A DNA stretch of 64,000 bases from Aplectana chamaeleonis (GCA_029168955.1 JAPDOI010000966.1:181418-245417), one strand, 5' to 3'. Shown: positions 32,965 to 47,725, counted from the stretch's first letter. Numbers and translations are program-made. Notes: generated by a model not told the origin, from the sequence alone.

Positions 32965-35935
32965 ACTTTCGCAAAGTACTTCTTGGATGTCTCTGGGCCC
33001 CGCACATGTTGTACGCGTCGATTCCGAAGTCCCGCGCACTTTCCGTGTCGTTTTACGCAATGAACCCGAAGCCCCGCACCTTTTCACAAAGTGTGTAATG
33101 GTTGTCCCTGAGCCCCGCACTTGTTGTACGCGTCGATTCCGAAGTCCCACGAACTTTCCGGGTCGTTTTACGCGATGGACCCGAAGCCCCGCCAACTATC
33201 ACAAAGTGTTTCTTGGTTGTCCCTGAGCCCCGCACTTGTTGTACGCGTCGATTCCGAAGTCCCACGAACTTTCCGTGTCGTTTTACGCGATGGACCCGAA
33301 CCCCCCCCCCCTTTTCACAAAATGTGTGATGGTTGTCCCCGGGCCCCGCATATGTTGTACGCGTCGATTTCGAAGTCCCGCGCACTTTCCGTGTCGTTTT
33401 ACGCGATGAACCCGAAGCCCCGCCCCTTTTCTCAAAGTGTGTAATGGTTGTCCTCGGGCCCCGCACATGTTGTAAGCGTCGATTCCGAAGTCCCGCTCAC
33501 TTTCCGTGTCGTTTTACGCGATAAACCCGAAGCCCCGCCCACATTCACAAAGTGTTTCTTGGTTGTCCCTGAGCCCCGCACATGTTGTACGCGTCGATTC
33601 CCAAGTCCCGCGCACTTTCCGTGTCGTTTTACGCGATGAACCCGAAGCCCCCCCCCTTTTCACAAAGTGTGTAATGGTTGTCCCCGGGCCCCGCACATGT
33701 TGTACGCATCGATTCCGAAGTCCCGCGCACTTTCCGTGTCGTGTTACGCGATGAACCCGAAAGCCCCTTTTCACAAAGTGTGTGATGGTTGTCCCCGGGC
33801 CCCGCATATGTTGTACGCATCGATTCCGAAGTCCCGCGCACGTTCCGTGTCGTTTTTACGCTATAGACCCAAAGCCCGCCCACTTTCACAAAGTACTTCT
33901 TGGATGTCTTCTTGGTCTCCCGCACATGTTGTACCGCGTCGATTCCCAAGTCCCGCGCACTTTCCTGTGTCGTTTTTACGCGATAGACCCGAAGCCCCCT
34001 TTTCACAAAGTGTGTGATGGTTGTCCCCGGGCCCCGCATATGTTGTACGCATCGATTCCGAAGTCCCGCGCACTTTCCGTGTCGTGTTACGCGATGAACC
34101 CGAAGCCCCCCCCCTTTTCACAAAGTGTGTGATGGTTGTCCCCGGGCCCCGCATATGTTGTACGCATCGATTCCGAAGTCCCGCGCGCACGTTCCGGTGT
34201 CGTTTTACGCGATAGACCCAAAGCCCGCCCACTTTCACAAAAGTACTTCTTTGGATGTCTCTGGGCCCCGCACATCTTTTACGCGTTGGTTCCGAAGTCC
34301 CGCGCACTTGCCGTGTCGTTTTACGCGATGGACCCGAAGCCCCGCCCACTTTCACAAAGTACTTCTTGGATGTCTCTTGGCCCCGCACATGTTGTACGCG
34401 TCGATTCCGAAGTCCCGCGCACTTTCCGTGTCGTTTTACGCGATGAACCCGAAGCCCCGCCCACTTTCACAAAGTGTTTCTTGGTTGTCCCTGAGCCCCG
34501 CACATGTTGTACACGTCAATTCCGAAGTCCCCCGCACTTTCCGTGTCGTTTTACACGATGGACCCAAAACCCCGCCCACTTTCAAAAGTACTTCTTGCAT
34601 GTCTCTGAGCCCCGCACATGTTGTACGCGTCGATTCCGAAGTCCCGCGCACTTTCAGTGTCGTTTTACGCGATGAACCCGAAGCCCCGCCCACTTTTACA
34701 AAGTACTTCTTGGTTGTCTCTGGGCCCCACACATGTTGTACACGTCGATTCCGAAGTCCCGCGCACTTTCCGTGTCGTTTTGCGCGATGGACCCAAAGCC
34801 CCGCTCACTTTTACAAAGTACTCCTTGGTTGTCTCTGGGCCCCACACATGTTGTACACGTCGATTCCGAAGTCCCGCGCACTTTCCGTGTCGTTTTACAC
34901 GATGGAGCCAAAACCCCGCCCACTTTCAAAAAGTGCTTCTTGTATGTCTCTGAGCCACTGCAACATGTTGTACGCGTCGATTCCGAAGTCCCACGCACTT
35001 TCCGTGTCGTTTTGCGCGATGGACCCGAAGCCCCCTCCCGCACTTTTACAAAGTACTTCTTGGATGTCTCTTGGCCCCGCACATGTTGTACGCGTCGATT
35101 CCGAAGGTCCCGCGCACTTTCCGTGTCGTTTTACGCGATGAACCCGAAGCCCCCCGCCCACTCCCTCAGAAAGTGTTTCTTGGTTGGCATCCCTGAGCCC
35201 CCGCACATGTTGTACACGTCGATTGCCGAAGTCCCCCTGCACTTTCCGTGTCGTTTTTACACGATGGACCCAAAACCCCGCCCACTTTCAAAAGTACTTC
35301 TTGCATGTCTCTGAGCCCCGCACATGTTGTACGCGCGTCGATTCCGAAGTCCCTGCGCACTTTCAGGTGTCGTTTTACGCGATAGAACCCGAAGCCCCGC
35401 CCACTTTTACAGTGCAAAGTACTTCTTGGTTGTCTCTGGGCCCCACACATTACGTTGTACGGCCATCGTCGATCTCCGAAGTCCCGCGCACTTTCAGTGT
35501 CGTTTTACGCGATGAACCCGAAGCCCCGCCCCTTTACAAAGCTACTTCTTGGTTGTCTCTGGGCCCCACATACGTTGTACACGTCAGATTCCGAAGTCCC
35601 GCGCACTTTCCGTGTCGTTTTTGCGCGATGGACCCAAAGCCCCGCTCACTTTTACAAAGTACTCCTTGGCTGTCTCTGGGCCCCACACATGTTGTACACG
35701 TCGATTCCGAAGTCCCGCGCACTTTCCGTGTCGTTTTACACGATGGACCCAAAACCCCGCCCACTTTCAAAAAGTGCTTCTTGTATGTCTCTGAGCCACG
35801 CACATGTTGTACGCGTCGATTCCGAAGTCCCCCGCACTTTCCGTGTCGTTTTGCGCGATGGACCCGAAGCCCCTCCCACTTTTACAAAGTGTGTACTGGT
35901 TGTCCCTGAGCCCCGCACACGTACGCGTCGATTCA
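32965..35935 (+). repeat. 114-bp satellite array
   Basis: About 26 units with a period of 114-115 bp (for example the CCCCGCACATG landmark at 34495 and 34609). Each unit has three sub-units starting CCCGC: one with CACATGTTGTACGCGTCGAT (~32 bp), one with GCACTTTCCGTGTCGTTTT (~42 bp) and one with CCACTTTCACAAAGTG (~41 bp). The sub-units resemble the 42-bp minisatellite. Open frames of up to 338 codons are repeat translations. Confidence 0.95.
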
Positions 35936-35937
35936 AC

Positions 35938-36095
35938 AGCTACGATGGTCCCACCATGATCCGTTACTAACAAAGTTTAAAGGACCCGATATGCAACGTC
36001 TAAGATGGTCCCACCACGATCAGTAACGATTAAAGTTCAAAGGACTCAATATGCAATAGCCAGGGTGGTCCCACCACAATCTCAATAATGTGCGC
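35938..36095 (+). repeat. 60-bp repeats, right flank of the 114-bp satellite
   Basis: Two and a half units with a 60-bp period (GATGGTCCCACCATGATC at 35944, the next at 36004, a third at 36064), each followed by AAAGTT-AAAGGAC-C and ATATGCAA. The same family lies on the left of the satellite. Confidence 0.8.
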
Positions 36096-36296
36096 GCTCC
36101 TCCTAAGCCCCACTCATATTTTGCCACCTTCTCGGTGTACTGAAACAATAACGTGCTCTGAGTGATGGGGTTGAAAATTGCGGGAAATTTGAAACCCGGT
36201 CAGACAGACGGTCGTACGTGCCAGACACGTGGTCAGACACACCACCACTGCGATTATTATATGTAAGGACCACCACGGCGATTATTATATGTAAGG

Positions 36297-38970
<2,674 letters not shown>

Positions 38971-39089
38971 TGTGAGGAGTCCCCATCCCGGTGATGCCTT
39001 GACAGTTTCCCTGAATTGAGAGAGGAGCAATTTCTCATTGTCGCATGGCTGCGAACACTTTTCAAGTACCTTCAGCAAAGGGTAAAACT

Positions 39090-39283
39090 GTTATGTTATG
39101 TCATGCTATGTTATTTTATGTTATGTTATGTTATGTTATGTTACATGTTATGTTATGTTATAAGTTATGTTATGTTATGTCTCATTTATGTTATATGTTA
39201 TGTTATGTTATGTTATGTTATGTTATGTTATGTTATGTTATGTTATGTTATGTTATGTTATGTTATGTTATGTTATGTTATAT
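39090..39283 (+). repeat. (TTATG)n array at the 5' side of the LINE
   Basis: About 38 units of the same pentamer, in the same orientation as 30188-31214, beginning ~120 bp beyond the first recognisable endonuclease codon of the LINE. Confidence 0.96.
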
Positions 39284-40844
39284 AGAAGACCCTACTTATT
39301 CAGAAGCTCGTTAATTAGCTTATTGAGGAGTTTTACGCCTCTTATCTACCAAAATGTCATAAAGGAATCTGGACAACCTCAAGTGCCAACGAATTCTTGG
39401 TGAATGATCTTCAATATTCATTTCCAACAAATCAAATATATTTAATATTAATTCCTGAAACTATTTAGAATCTTCTTGCTCATTTTGATCGTGAAGGCAG
39501 CTTGGAGTAGTGATGCTGCCAGATCTACGCTATATGCTGCAGGAATTCTGGTGAGCTGCATTTTTAAACCACATCTAGTAGCTCAATTTGTATTTTCCGA
39601 GTCCTGTAGGCGATGTGGTCAATCAGTAGAAAAGGAAAGATGATTGCATACGTAAGCATTCTTAACAGTGGTGCCAGAAGACCTGGTAGTTTGAGCACTG
39701 ATGTAGTAAAGCAAGCAAAGTACAGAGTAAAAGTAGAAGGAAAGTAGAAAACTGAAGGCGAACTGACTCATATTCCTTCGCTATACAAACAGTTCTTTCA
39801 CCAAGTATTACACAACTCCTTCTGACATCCATTGTGGATCCCAACGGAGTGTCTTCACGGCTACTTCTTCAACAAAGTTTTGGTTCCTGCCAGCCAGTGT
39901 AATTGATAGCACAGGCTTTTACGATCACCCTGAGGTGTGAGGGATGTGTGTGGAGCGAGTTGAAAATGAGTACACCAAAGATCTTCGAGGTAAGCTTTCA
40001 GGAAGAACAAAGGTGAATGATAGTGTTGTCTGCCCAGATCGGTAAGAAAGCAGTGACTACAATGATTTCAGTTCAAATGTTCAGTTTCCGCAAAGCAGTT
40101 TTTGAATAGAGCTGGCCATTTGTAACGGAACACATTGCAGTTATGTGTACTTCTAAAAATGTTTTCATAACTCTAGAGCAGTTTCAAGGCAGGGTTTAGC
40201 ACGCCGTTGCGCCAATTTTCGGCGAAGCTACGGCCCCCAGACCACGGTGCCATAATTTTCTAAAATTTTCACGGCACCCTCCCGAGATGAAAAAATTCCA
40301 CGAAATCTGGGAGTGAAAATGTTGGAAGGGTTTGAACTAATGGAGAATTTCATTTGGTCATTAATCATGCAAACCCCACCTATTTTCTTTTTTTCTCCCA
40401 TTTCCGGTCACTTTGCGACCTCAGACCGCCAGGGTTTCGACCCTTATAACAGCCCTGGTTCCAGGACGCTCTAGAAAATAATCGTCTCGAATTTTTCTCG
40501 AAACTTCTCCTTGGGGGTTATTCTTGAGTCTTGATAACGTCTGCTCCGCATTTAGGTGGATTCTCAAATGTTCTGAGTCTTACTCGAGGTTATAGTGAAA
40601 TTAACGCAATTTCGCTGGATTCATCTAGCACTTTTTCATAGAATGTTGATACAGCAAAATCAAACAACATGAGAAACAGTTACGGCCTAACGCCCAGGGT
40701 TTCGGAGGCATCTAGTCTAATTACGATCCAGGTTTTACGTAAATCCATGCGGGAAAACGTCGAAAATAACGGTGACGAGGTCTCCAAAAGTAGAAAGTTG
40801 CAAAAACGTTTTTGGCGCAGGCTGGTATTGCTTACAATCTATCG
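39284..40844. other. No supported feature
   Basis: No gene can be supported. The longest plus frame (40669-40965) runs into the leader repeat below. Confidence 0.35.
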
Positions 40845-41267
40845 CTCCAGCCGCGGCTTTGAAAGGATTCAGTTTTACCTAGGCCTATGTGATCACCATA
40901 ATTTTATAAAATGGTTTGTAGAATCTTTGAAACAAAATTTCTCAGATTTCCCTCTGGATCTATAAATTGAAAGATTCCAGAAGACATCTGCTGTCAAATT
41001 TCAGCCAAATCGGTTCACAAACAACAAAGTTATGAAGGCCCGAAAGCTTAAGAAATTTTCATGGTGTGCGCCGTAGATATTGTCGGCGTGAGCCATAGAA
41101 CGTGGGCCGTAGGCCGTGGGCCGCAGGCCGTGAGGCCGTCACGCTTTTCAGTGCTGCTGCTATTAGCCACTGCCAGCCAATGGTCGAAGGCAATCAACTT
41201 GGCGAACGGGTAAATTCAGTAGGAGGTATAGGCAGACCAGCAATCGATTTTGTAGGTCAGTGGATTT
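40845..41267 (+). repeat. Leader repeat of CRE-satellite array 1
   Basis: About 430 bp that recurs at 50258-50705 directly before the second array. Landmarks: CGCTCCAGCCGCG, TAAAATGGTTT-TAGAATCTTT, AAAGCTTAAGAAA, GGCCGTAGGCCGTGGGCC, TTATTAGCCACTGCCA and GGCAATCAAC. In both places the leader runs into satellite units within a few tens of bases. Confidence 0.85.
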
Positions 41268-43302
41268 CTTATGACGTCATCGGAACGTCGTGAAAAAAGC
41301 TTCCGGGCTTCTGATGACGTCATCGGGACTGTCGTGGAAAGTGCTTCGGGCTTCTGATGACGTAATCAGGACGTCGTGAAAAGTGCTTCCGGGCTTCTGA
41401 TGGCGTAATCGGGACAGCGTCGTGAAAATTGCTTCGGGCTTCTGATGACGTAATCCGGGACGTCGTGAAAAGTGCTTCGGAGCTTCTGATGAGGCGTAAT
41501 CGGGACGTCGTGAAAAGTGCTTCGGGCTTCTGATGACGTCATCGGGACATCGTGAAAAGTGCTTCAGTCTTCTACTGACGTCATCGGGGCATCGTGAAAA
41601 GTGCTTGGGTCTTCTGATTACGTCATCGGGACATCGTGGAAAGTGCTTCGGGCTTCTGATGACGTCATTGGGACGTCGTGAAAAGTGCTTCGGGCTTCTG
41701 ATGACGTCATCGGCACGTCGTGAAAAGTGCTTCAGGATTCTAAACATGTCATCGGGACATCGTGAAAAGTGCTTCGGGCTTCTGATGACGTTATCGGGAC
41801 GCGTCGTGAAAAAGCTTCGGGCTTCTGATGACGTCATCAGGACATCGTGAAAGTGCTTCAGGCGATGACGTCTGTCGGACATCGCGAAAAGTGCTTCGGG
41901 CTTCGTGAAGGCGTCATTGGGACGTCGGTAGAGAAGGATGCTTCCGGGCTACCGGCGGCGTCATCGGGACGTCGTGAAAAGGGCTTCGGGCCTTTGGTGG
42001 CGTCATCGGCACGTCGTGAAAAAGCTTCAGGCTTCGGCGATGACGTCATCGGGACGTCGTGAAAAGTGCTTCGGGCTTCTGATGACGTCATCTGGACGTC
42101 GCGAAAGTGCTTCGGGCTTCTGATGGAGTCATCGGGACATCGTGAAAAATGGCTGAGGCTTCCTGATGACGTCATCGGGGACATCGCGAAAAGTGCTTCA
42201 GGCTTTACGATGGCGTAATCGGGACGTCGTGAAAAGTGCTTCCAGGCTTCTGATGACGTCATCCGGGACGTCGAATAGTCGCTTCGGGCTACTGATGACG
42301 TCATCAGGACGTCGTGAAAAGTGCTTCGGGCTTCTGATGACGTCATCGGGACGTCGTGAAGAAGTGCTTCAAGTTTCTGATAAATGTCATCGGGACGATT
42401 TGCATAAAGATGCTTCAGGCTTCTGATGACGTCGTGGGGACGTCGTGAAGAAAGAGTGCTTCGGGCTCCTGGGTAACGCGTCATCGGAACGTCTCGTGGA
42501 AAGTGCTTTGGGCTTTTTCGTGACGTCATCGGGACGTGGCCGAAAGTGCTCCAGAGCTCAGATGACGTCATTAGGACGTCGTGAAAAGTGCTTCGGGCTT
42601 CTGATGACGTCATCAGAACATCGTCGAAAAGTGCTTCGGGCTTCGTGACTGACGTCATCGGTGCGTCGTGTGAAAAGTGCTTCGAGCTTCCTGATGACGT
42701 CATGAGGACGTCGTGAAAGTGCTTCCGGGCTACTGGTGACGTCATCGGGACGTCATGGAAAGTGCTTCGAGTTTCTGGCGACGTCATCAGGATTGATAAA
42801 TCGTGAAAAGGCTTCGGGCTTCTCCTGACGTCAGGGGGCACTCAGTTCAGTGAAATGAATGACACCAGTCTGCTGATCACGTCATCGGGACAGTGAAATT
42901 TCTACAGAACTTCTGATCGACGCCGTTGTTACGTCGTATCAAGCATCTTTTATCAGGGCTTCTCCATTACCTGTTTTCATGAGGAAAATCGTGGAAAGTG
43001 CTTTGATGACGTCATAGGATAGTCCCAAAGATACTTCGGGCTTCTGATGACGTCATCGGGACGTCGTGAAAAGTGCTCCGAATGATGACATCAGCATCAG
43101 ACATCAGGAAAAGTGCTTCGAGCCCTAATGACGTCATCGGTACGTGGCGAAGAAGTCATCCGGGCTTCTGATGACGTCATGGACGTCGTAGAAGAAAAAT
43201 ATGCTTCGGGCTTCTGATGACGTCATCGGGGACGTCGTGGAAAGTGCTTCGAGTTTCTGACGACGTCATCAGGACGTCGTGAAAAAGTGCTTCGGGACTA
43301 TC
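41268..43302 (-). repeat. CRE-type 42-bp satellite, array 1
   Basis: About 48 units with a 42-bp period. On the plus strand each unit reads GGGCTTCTGATGACGTCATC, then GGGACGTCGTGAAAAGTGCT, then TC. Most units contain the 12-bp palindrome GATGACGTCATC with a perfect TGACGTCA inside. Seen from the minus strand the unit has GCACTTTTCACGACGTCCC, akin to the core of the 42-bp minisatellite at 2860-8755. A minus frame of 327 codons is a repeat translation. Confidence 0.95.
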
Positions 43303-44110
43303 CCCTGGAGCAGGGGGCACTCAGGATTCAAGTCAGAAATGGAATGAACCACCGATCTAATAACGCTATCAATCCAGTATTTCGTGCAGACACATCAACA
43401 GCAATGATTGATAGCATCATCTGACATCTTTATCAGTGCTTATTTTCGGGCATTTTCATGAGAAAATCGTGCAGGTTACGTCTAGGATAGTCCCGAAAGT
43501 GCTTCGGGCTTTCTGATGACGTCATCGGGACATCGTGAAGAGATGGCTACGACTTTGATGAAGCGTATCGGGACGTCGTGGTAGGACGATCTACTGAACG
43601 GGGAGGCACTCAGGAAACCAGTCAGAAATGGAATGAACCACCGATCTATAAAGCATATCAATCGAAGTATTTCTGCAGAACTTCATCAACAACAATGATT
43701 GATAGCGGCATCAAGCATCTTTTATCAGGTTTACGTTCGTTTCCTTGAGAAAATCGTGGGTGCCCCCATCTAGGACAATCCCAAAAGTGCTTCAGGCTTC
43801 TGAAGTGACATAATCGGGACATCGAGAGAAGTGCTTCGGGCTTTTGATGACGCCATCGGGACGTCGTGAAAGGTGCGGGACTATCCTGAACGAAGCACTC
43901 AGGCTGTTTCAGAAAGTGAATGAACCACCGATCTCTGTTGCTATAAATCAAAATACCATTCTGCAGAACACATCAACAACCAGCTGATTGATAGCAGCAT
44001 GGCATCTTTGTCAGGTTTTCCATCCATTTTCAGCTGAAAATCATTGATTGCCCGCCCACCCCCGTATAGGATAGTCCCAAAGTGCACTTTGGGGCTGATG
44101 ACGTGTGAGG
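43303..44110. repeat. CRE satellite with inserted ~200-bp inverted-repeat elements (array 1 end)
   Basis: Three copies of the TIR element described for 52440-60300 are inserted between satellite units: 43303-43495, about 43591-43793 and about 43877-44088. Ends such as GGGACTATCC and GGATAGTCCC flank CACTCAG-ATTCAAGTCAGAAA and ATCAACAACAATGATTGATA. A more decayed copy may start near 42835. Confidence 0.82.
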
Positions 44111-44469
44111 ACGTAGTGGAAACCCAGATAGAGGGCAGTCAATTTCCTGGACCCCGTTGCTGTTGTGAAAAAATTTGTTTGAATACCTCATTACAGTGAG
44201 CAGAACTGAACTCAGACTCGATGCTGACCATCCGAAGGGAATTATACCAGCGCCACCTCAAAAAATCAGCAAGAGTCTTGAGCTTTGCATAGTTGTCTCC
44301 AAATAGTGTGCTGGATTTTTCAGTTCTTCTTTTTGAGTGTGAGAACACATTGCACAGCTTTTGTAAAAGTATAGCCATGACAAGCATAGCGTGCAGAAAG
44401 CTTGAGATGTTATGTGAGTCATTGTTGCGAGAGCTACTTTTCAGTTTCATAACATGATTTGGTGTTCCT
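44111..44469. other. Unassigned spacer after array 1
   Basis: I see no gene or repeat match in this spacer. Confidence 0.35.
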
Positions 44470-44629
44470 TTACACAACCCCATTTTGAGTGCTCCTCATT
44501 CTTCTGTACCAGCCTTCTGATTTTTTCTGCAATAAATAGTACTTGCTTATCAGCATCTATATTCAAAAACAAATTGTTAGAACTGTCTCCATTCGCAGCT
44601 CAGCAGAGCTTTTTCATATCAGATTCATG

Positions 44630-44851
44630 GAATCGAAGCGGCTGTTCTGCGAAGGAATGGGACGGCGGAAGCGAAATAATGAGTATGTAAAACTACTTTG
44701 TTTCACTGAAGTGAAAGTGTCCGGGATGGAATGGAAGGTAGTTTCTGACTGTCAGGGTTTTAAGTTGAGTTTCTGTTTGAAAAGCGAAGAACTGGGAAAG
44801 ATTCTGCATCCGGCTGAAGGCCGGCAGGCTTTCATGATTGTCATTGACTGA
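44630..44851 (+). pseudogene. Short frame conserved in both copies of the TIR element
   Basis: From the ATG at 44630 this frame gives MESKRLFCEGMGRRKRNNEY, then VKLLCFTEVKVSGMEWK. The inverted copy at 61316-61558 gives a similar protein (MESKRLLYEGNGQRKRNNEY, VKLLCFTDVEVS). Parallel amino-acid similarity, including conservative changes, hints that the ancestor coded here, but the product is under 85 residues, I know no matching family, and simple DNA similarity could explain it. Confidence 0.3.
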
Positions 44852-45265
44852 AACACCACGTCTGGGCGACCAACTATACACACGGGGCCTAAAGAAGCCC
44901 TGTCAGGCCCCTGACAGAGTTTGATGAGAGAAAATCACCGTGGCTGACCGTTTCAGTACGTATGAGCACTTTATGGAAGGTGCAAGTAACAACCAGTGCT
45001 ATTAGATGTGAATGACGCAATCAATATGAATGAATTATGTGGAACTTATATCATGAATATCATTCATTTCTTAGCTAATATCATGTAAACATATCAGTCT
45101 TGTCAGCCACATCGAGTGATTTTTCACCAAAGATAGTTTCCCCACCATATTTGCAGTCGTGATTCTTGTGACCACAGAAAGAGGACTGATCTAGAGGGGA
45201 GATGAAGAGGTCTTTGTTCAGAAATTCTTGCATGGGATATTACAGCTGTAATATCAAGAAAAAGT

Positions 45266-45795
45266 AGAACAATTCTGTAAAAAGGAGTCTGTCTCGAAGC
45301 AAAAAGTGGTTTGGTTAGCGTTACAAATGTTTCAACAAAAAGGAACAATAGGAAAGCGGAATGAGGAGGAGTCTACAAAAATAGAACAATATCCTCCAAG
45401 AACTCTTTTCTTTTCCGAAACTTCCAAACAGCGGAAGCAAACCATTGTGGTATTTTACGAGGAAGAATTGACTGGTTCCTAAAACAATTTAACATCATCT
45501 CCCACTTTAATGATAGCTATTAGGTTCCACATTCATATATACATATCTTATCGGCACTCACATAATCAAAGTCCTTTACTGGAGCCATTAGCGCTTCCTC
45601 ATAGAGAACCACAACGGGTTTATTTCACTTTGTTTGGAAGTTTCGAAAAAGAAAAGAGTTCTTGGAGGATATTGTTCATTTTCTTGACTCTCCTCATTCC
45701 GCTTTCCTATTGTTCCCTTTTTATTGAAACATTTGTAACACTTCAATTAAAGCCACTTTGCTTCAGGAGATACGCACACACAGAATTGTTCAATT
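45266..45795. mobile_element. Fold-back palindrome, ~220-bp arms
   Basis: The left arm has GAACAATTCTGTAAAAAGGA, GGAACAATAGGAAAGCGGAA, TATCCTCCAAGAACTCTTTT; the right arm has the complement in reverse order, ending CAGAATTGTTC. A second copy is at 60378-60925. Non-coding. Confidence 0.82.
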
Positions 45796-46625
45796 GACTT
45801 TGCTTCTACAAATAAAGGTTACGCTGTAATATAGGACCCTCCAACATTTTCGTTCACTAGAAGGCCAAGCTACAAAACATAAAAAGAAAATAATATACAG
45901 TCCCTTTCTGTGCGTACGAATGCATTTAACTACAGTTGTAAAACCCTTCATGACTTACGGTAAAGTCGACAAACGGAACTCAGATCCGTGTTCAATACTC
46001 AAATAGCTTTTGAAGAATCTGCAAGGGTGATATCTGTTTGGCATCGTTGCAATCATAAACGATTCATCGCATTGATCGCGTCAGCCAGCATTTGCCCGCT
46101 GGGAAACCATCATTTGCCACACTTGTCCGAAGTCATACGCTGAAAATTGACAATCGGATGCACCGTTTGTGTTGGACCTCCTCTGAAAACCTCCTCTCCC
46201 AGAAAGCAGTGTGCAGCGAGCTTGATTCGTATGACCTTCGGTCGAACACCCTTGCAGCCTGCTGGTCTAAATCATGAGTCTGAAAACTCATGTCATGTAA
46301 TTGGCATGCTGATTGTTAGAGTGTTATGAAGGGGTCAGGACAGGGTAGAGGCGTTGGCCAGAGGTCCAAAGCATCCGTTAGGTAATAACCACGGAATGCA
46401 CAACTCATTATTTCCCTTCAGAGTGGTCAGTCCATCTAGGAAACATTTTCAGAAAACTATGAATCTGACCCCTTCAAGACGCTCTGCTGAGCTATGAAAG
46501 GAACATCAGGAATTTGCCGGTTTGTATCTAACCTTTATATGCTAATTTGGCGCGTTTTATTTGTGCAGAAAAAATCAGTAGGCTGGTGAAGAAGGAAGAG
46601 GAGCACTCAAAATGGGGTTGTGTGA

Positions 46626-46944
46626 ACCCCCCTGTTAACTGAAAACATGGAAAAGCAGCCTTTACCGCGGCGAAATGACCTGACATGACTCATGTGAGTC
46701 AAAAGTCTTGCTGTTCGGTCGGATTGTCATCGGATTACAGTTTACAGCGCAAGCCGTTCTCACGGCGGCTGCGGGGTATTACTCACCGTCGGAATGCGCG
46801 ACCTCATGCATGGATTTTAGACGTGAACTAAAACCTTTACAGATGGATCACAACTTGGAGAATGCTGCTTGATCCCCGAACACCATTTCATGAGTTTCTG
46901 TTTTTGGTACGTACCTTTATATTTTTGCAATAGCTCGATAAAAC
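46626..46944. other. No supported feature
   Basis: Nothing is recognised between the TIR element and the decayed satellite relics. Confidence 0.35.
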
Positions 46945-47725
46945 TGTTCACGACGTTCCGATGACGTCATCAGAAGGTTGCCCGACTACTACACTTGGGA
47001 CTCGTTGCTATTGGTGTACCCACGATTTATTTTCAGTGATAATCACAGGAAAGAATCCGATAAAATTAAAGCTATCAGTCATTGTTCACGATGAAATTGT
47101 GTAGAAATCCTTCCGATTGATCTCCACGGTTTACGGAAAGGTCTGGTGCTATGTAACCATTTTCTGGCGAAAATCTTGGAGAGGACACGAATAGGCGCGT
47201 TTTTGATGACAAAATAGGCCCTCTCTTGTTTACTCTTGGGACTATTTTAAGACGTGGAGGAATTGACCGCTCATGAAGGATGATACATATCAGTGCCAAT
47301 GCAGCTTGATCAGCTATCAGTCACTTATCCTGCTACTTTCATTGATAGCATTCTGTAGATCTGAGTCTTCATTCCATGTTTCTGACTTGAATCTTGAGTG
47401 CCCCTGCTGGATCTGGGGCGGAAGGGCGCACTGTCTGAGAACAAAACGCTTTTTGCGATGCCGTTATCTTGCCGCTACTGGCTCGTTTTCTACCGTTCTT
47501 TCGATGCACTGGGAGCCTGGGGTCCTTCTCGCATGTATCATTTCCTGTGGAAAGTCCGCGGGGATGATAGATCGTGAATGCTGCTATCGCTGAGTTCGAA
47601 CCTTTTTGATGAAGCTCGGTAACGAATAAGCGAAAAATGCCCAAAGGCGACACAGCACAGGTGATGGGGTGAAACCATTTCTGGCTTGAATCTTTGAGTG
47701 CCCTCGTCTAGGGGATAGTACCACT
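46945..47725 (-). repeat. Decayed, inverted CRE-satellite and TIR-element relics
   Basis: 46953-46980 has CGTTCCGATGACGTCATCAG, a satellite unit in the opposite orientation to its neighbours. About 47273-47420 is an inverted, diverged copy of the ~200-bp satellite-inserted element (TTTCTGACTTGAATCTTGAG then TGCCCC), and 47668-47725 is the edge of another (CTTTGAGTGCCCTCGTCTAG then GGGATAGTACC). Confidence 0.6.

Larger units (their letters stand above)
31799..36296. other. 4.5-kb repeat block interrupting the LINE
   Basis: The LINE reads YVRPILTY up to 36297 and resumes LVMEYGTPVF from 31798, so everything between is foreign to it. The block contains GC-rich hairpins (31807-31874), ~75-bp irregular repeats (31990-32810), 60-bp repeats, the 114-bp satellite, 60-bp repeats again, and ~200 bp of unassigned sequence next to the right junction (with a local duplication ATGTAAGGAT-ATGTAAGGAT). 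No clear inverted ends or target duplication were found. Confidence 0.75.
44470..46625. mobile_element. ~2.15-kb TIR element containing a fold-back palindrome
   Basis: The left end (CACAACCCCATTTTGAGTGC, 44470 on) and right end (GCACTCAAAATGGGGTTGTG, to about 46622) are ~60-bp inverted repeats that also share CTGATTTTTTCTGCA. Inside are an apparent frame at 44543-44851, kept partly in the inverted copy (MESKRL near its start), a 20-bp perfect palindrome (45236-45255) and a fold-back palindrome (45266-45795). An inverted relative of 44484-45250 lies at 60935-61690. No DDE transposase was recognised, so this may be a non-autonomous element. Confidence 0.68.

Noticed and set aside
41268..43302. 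CENP-B box in the CRE satellite
   Set aside because: TTCGGG occurs, but the required A and CGGG at the right spacing do not.
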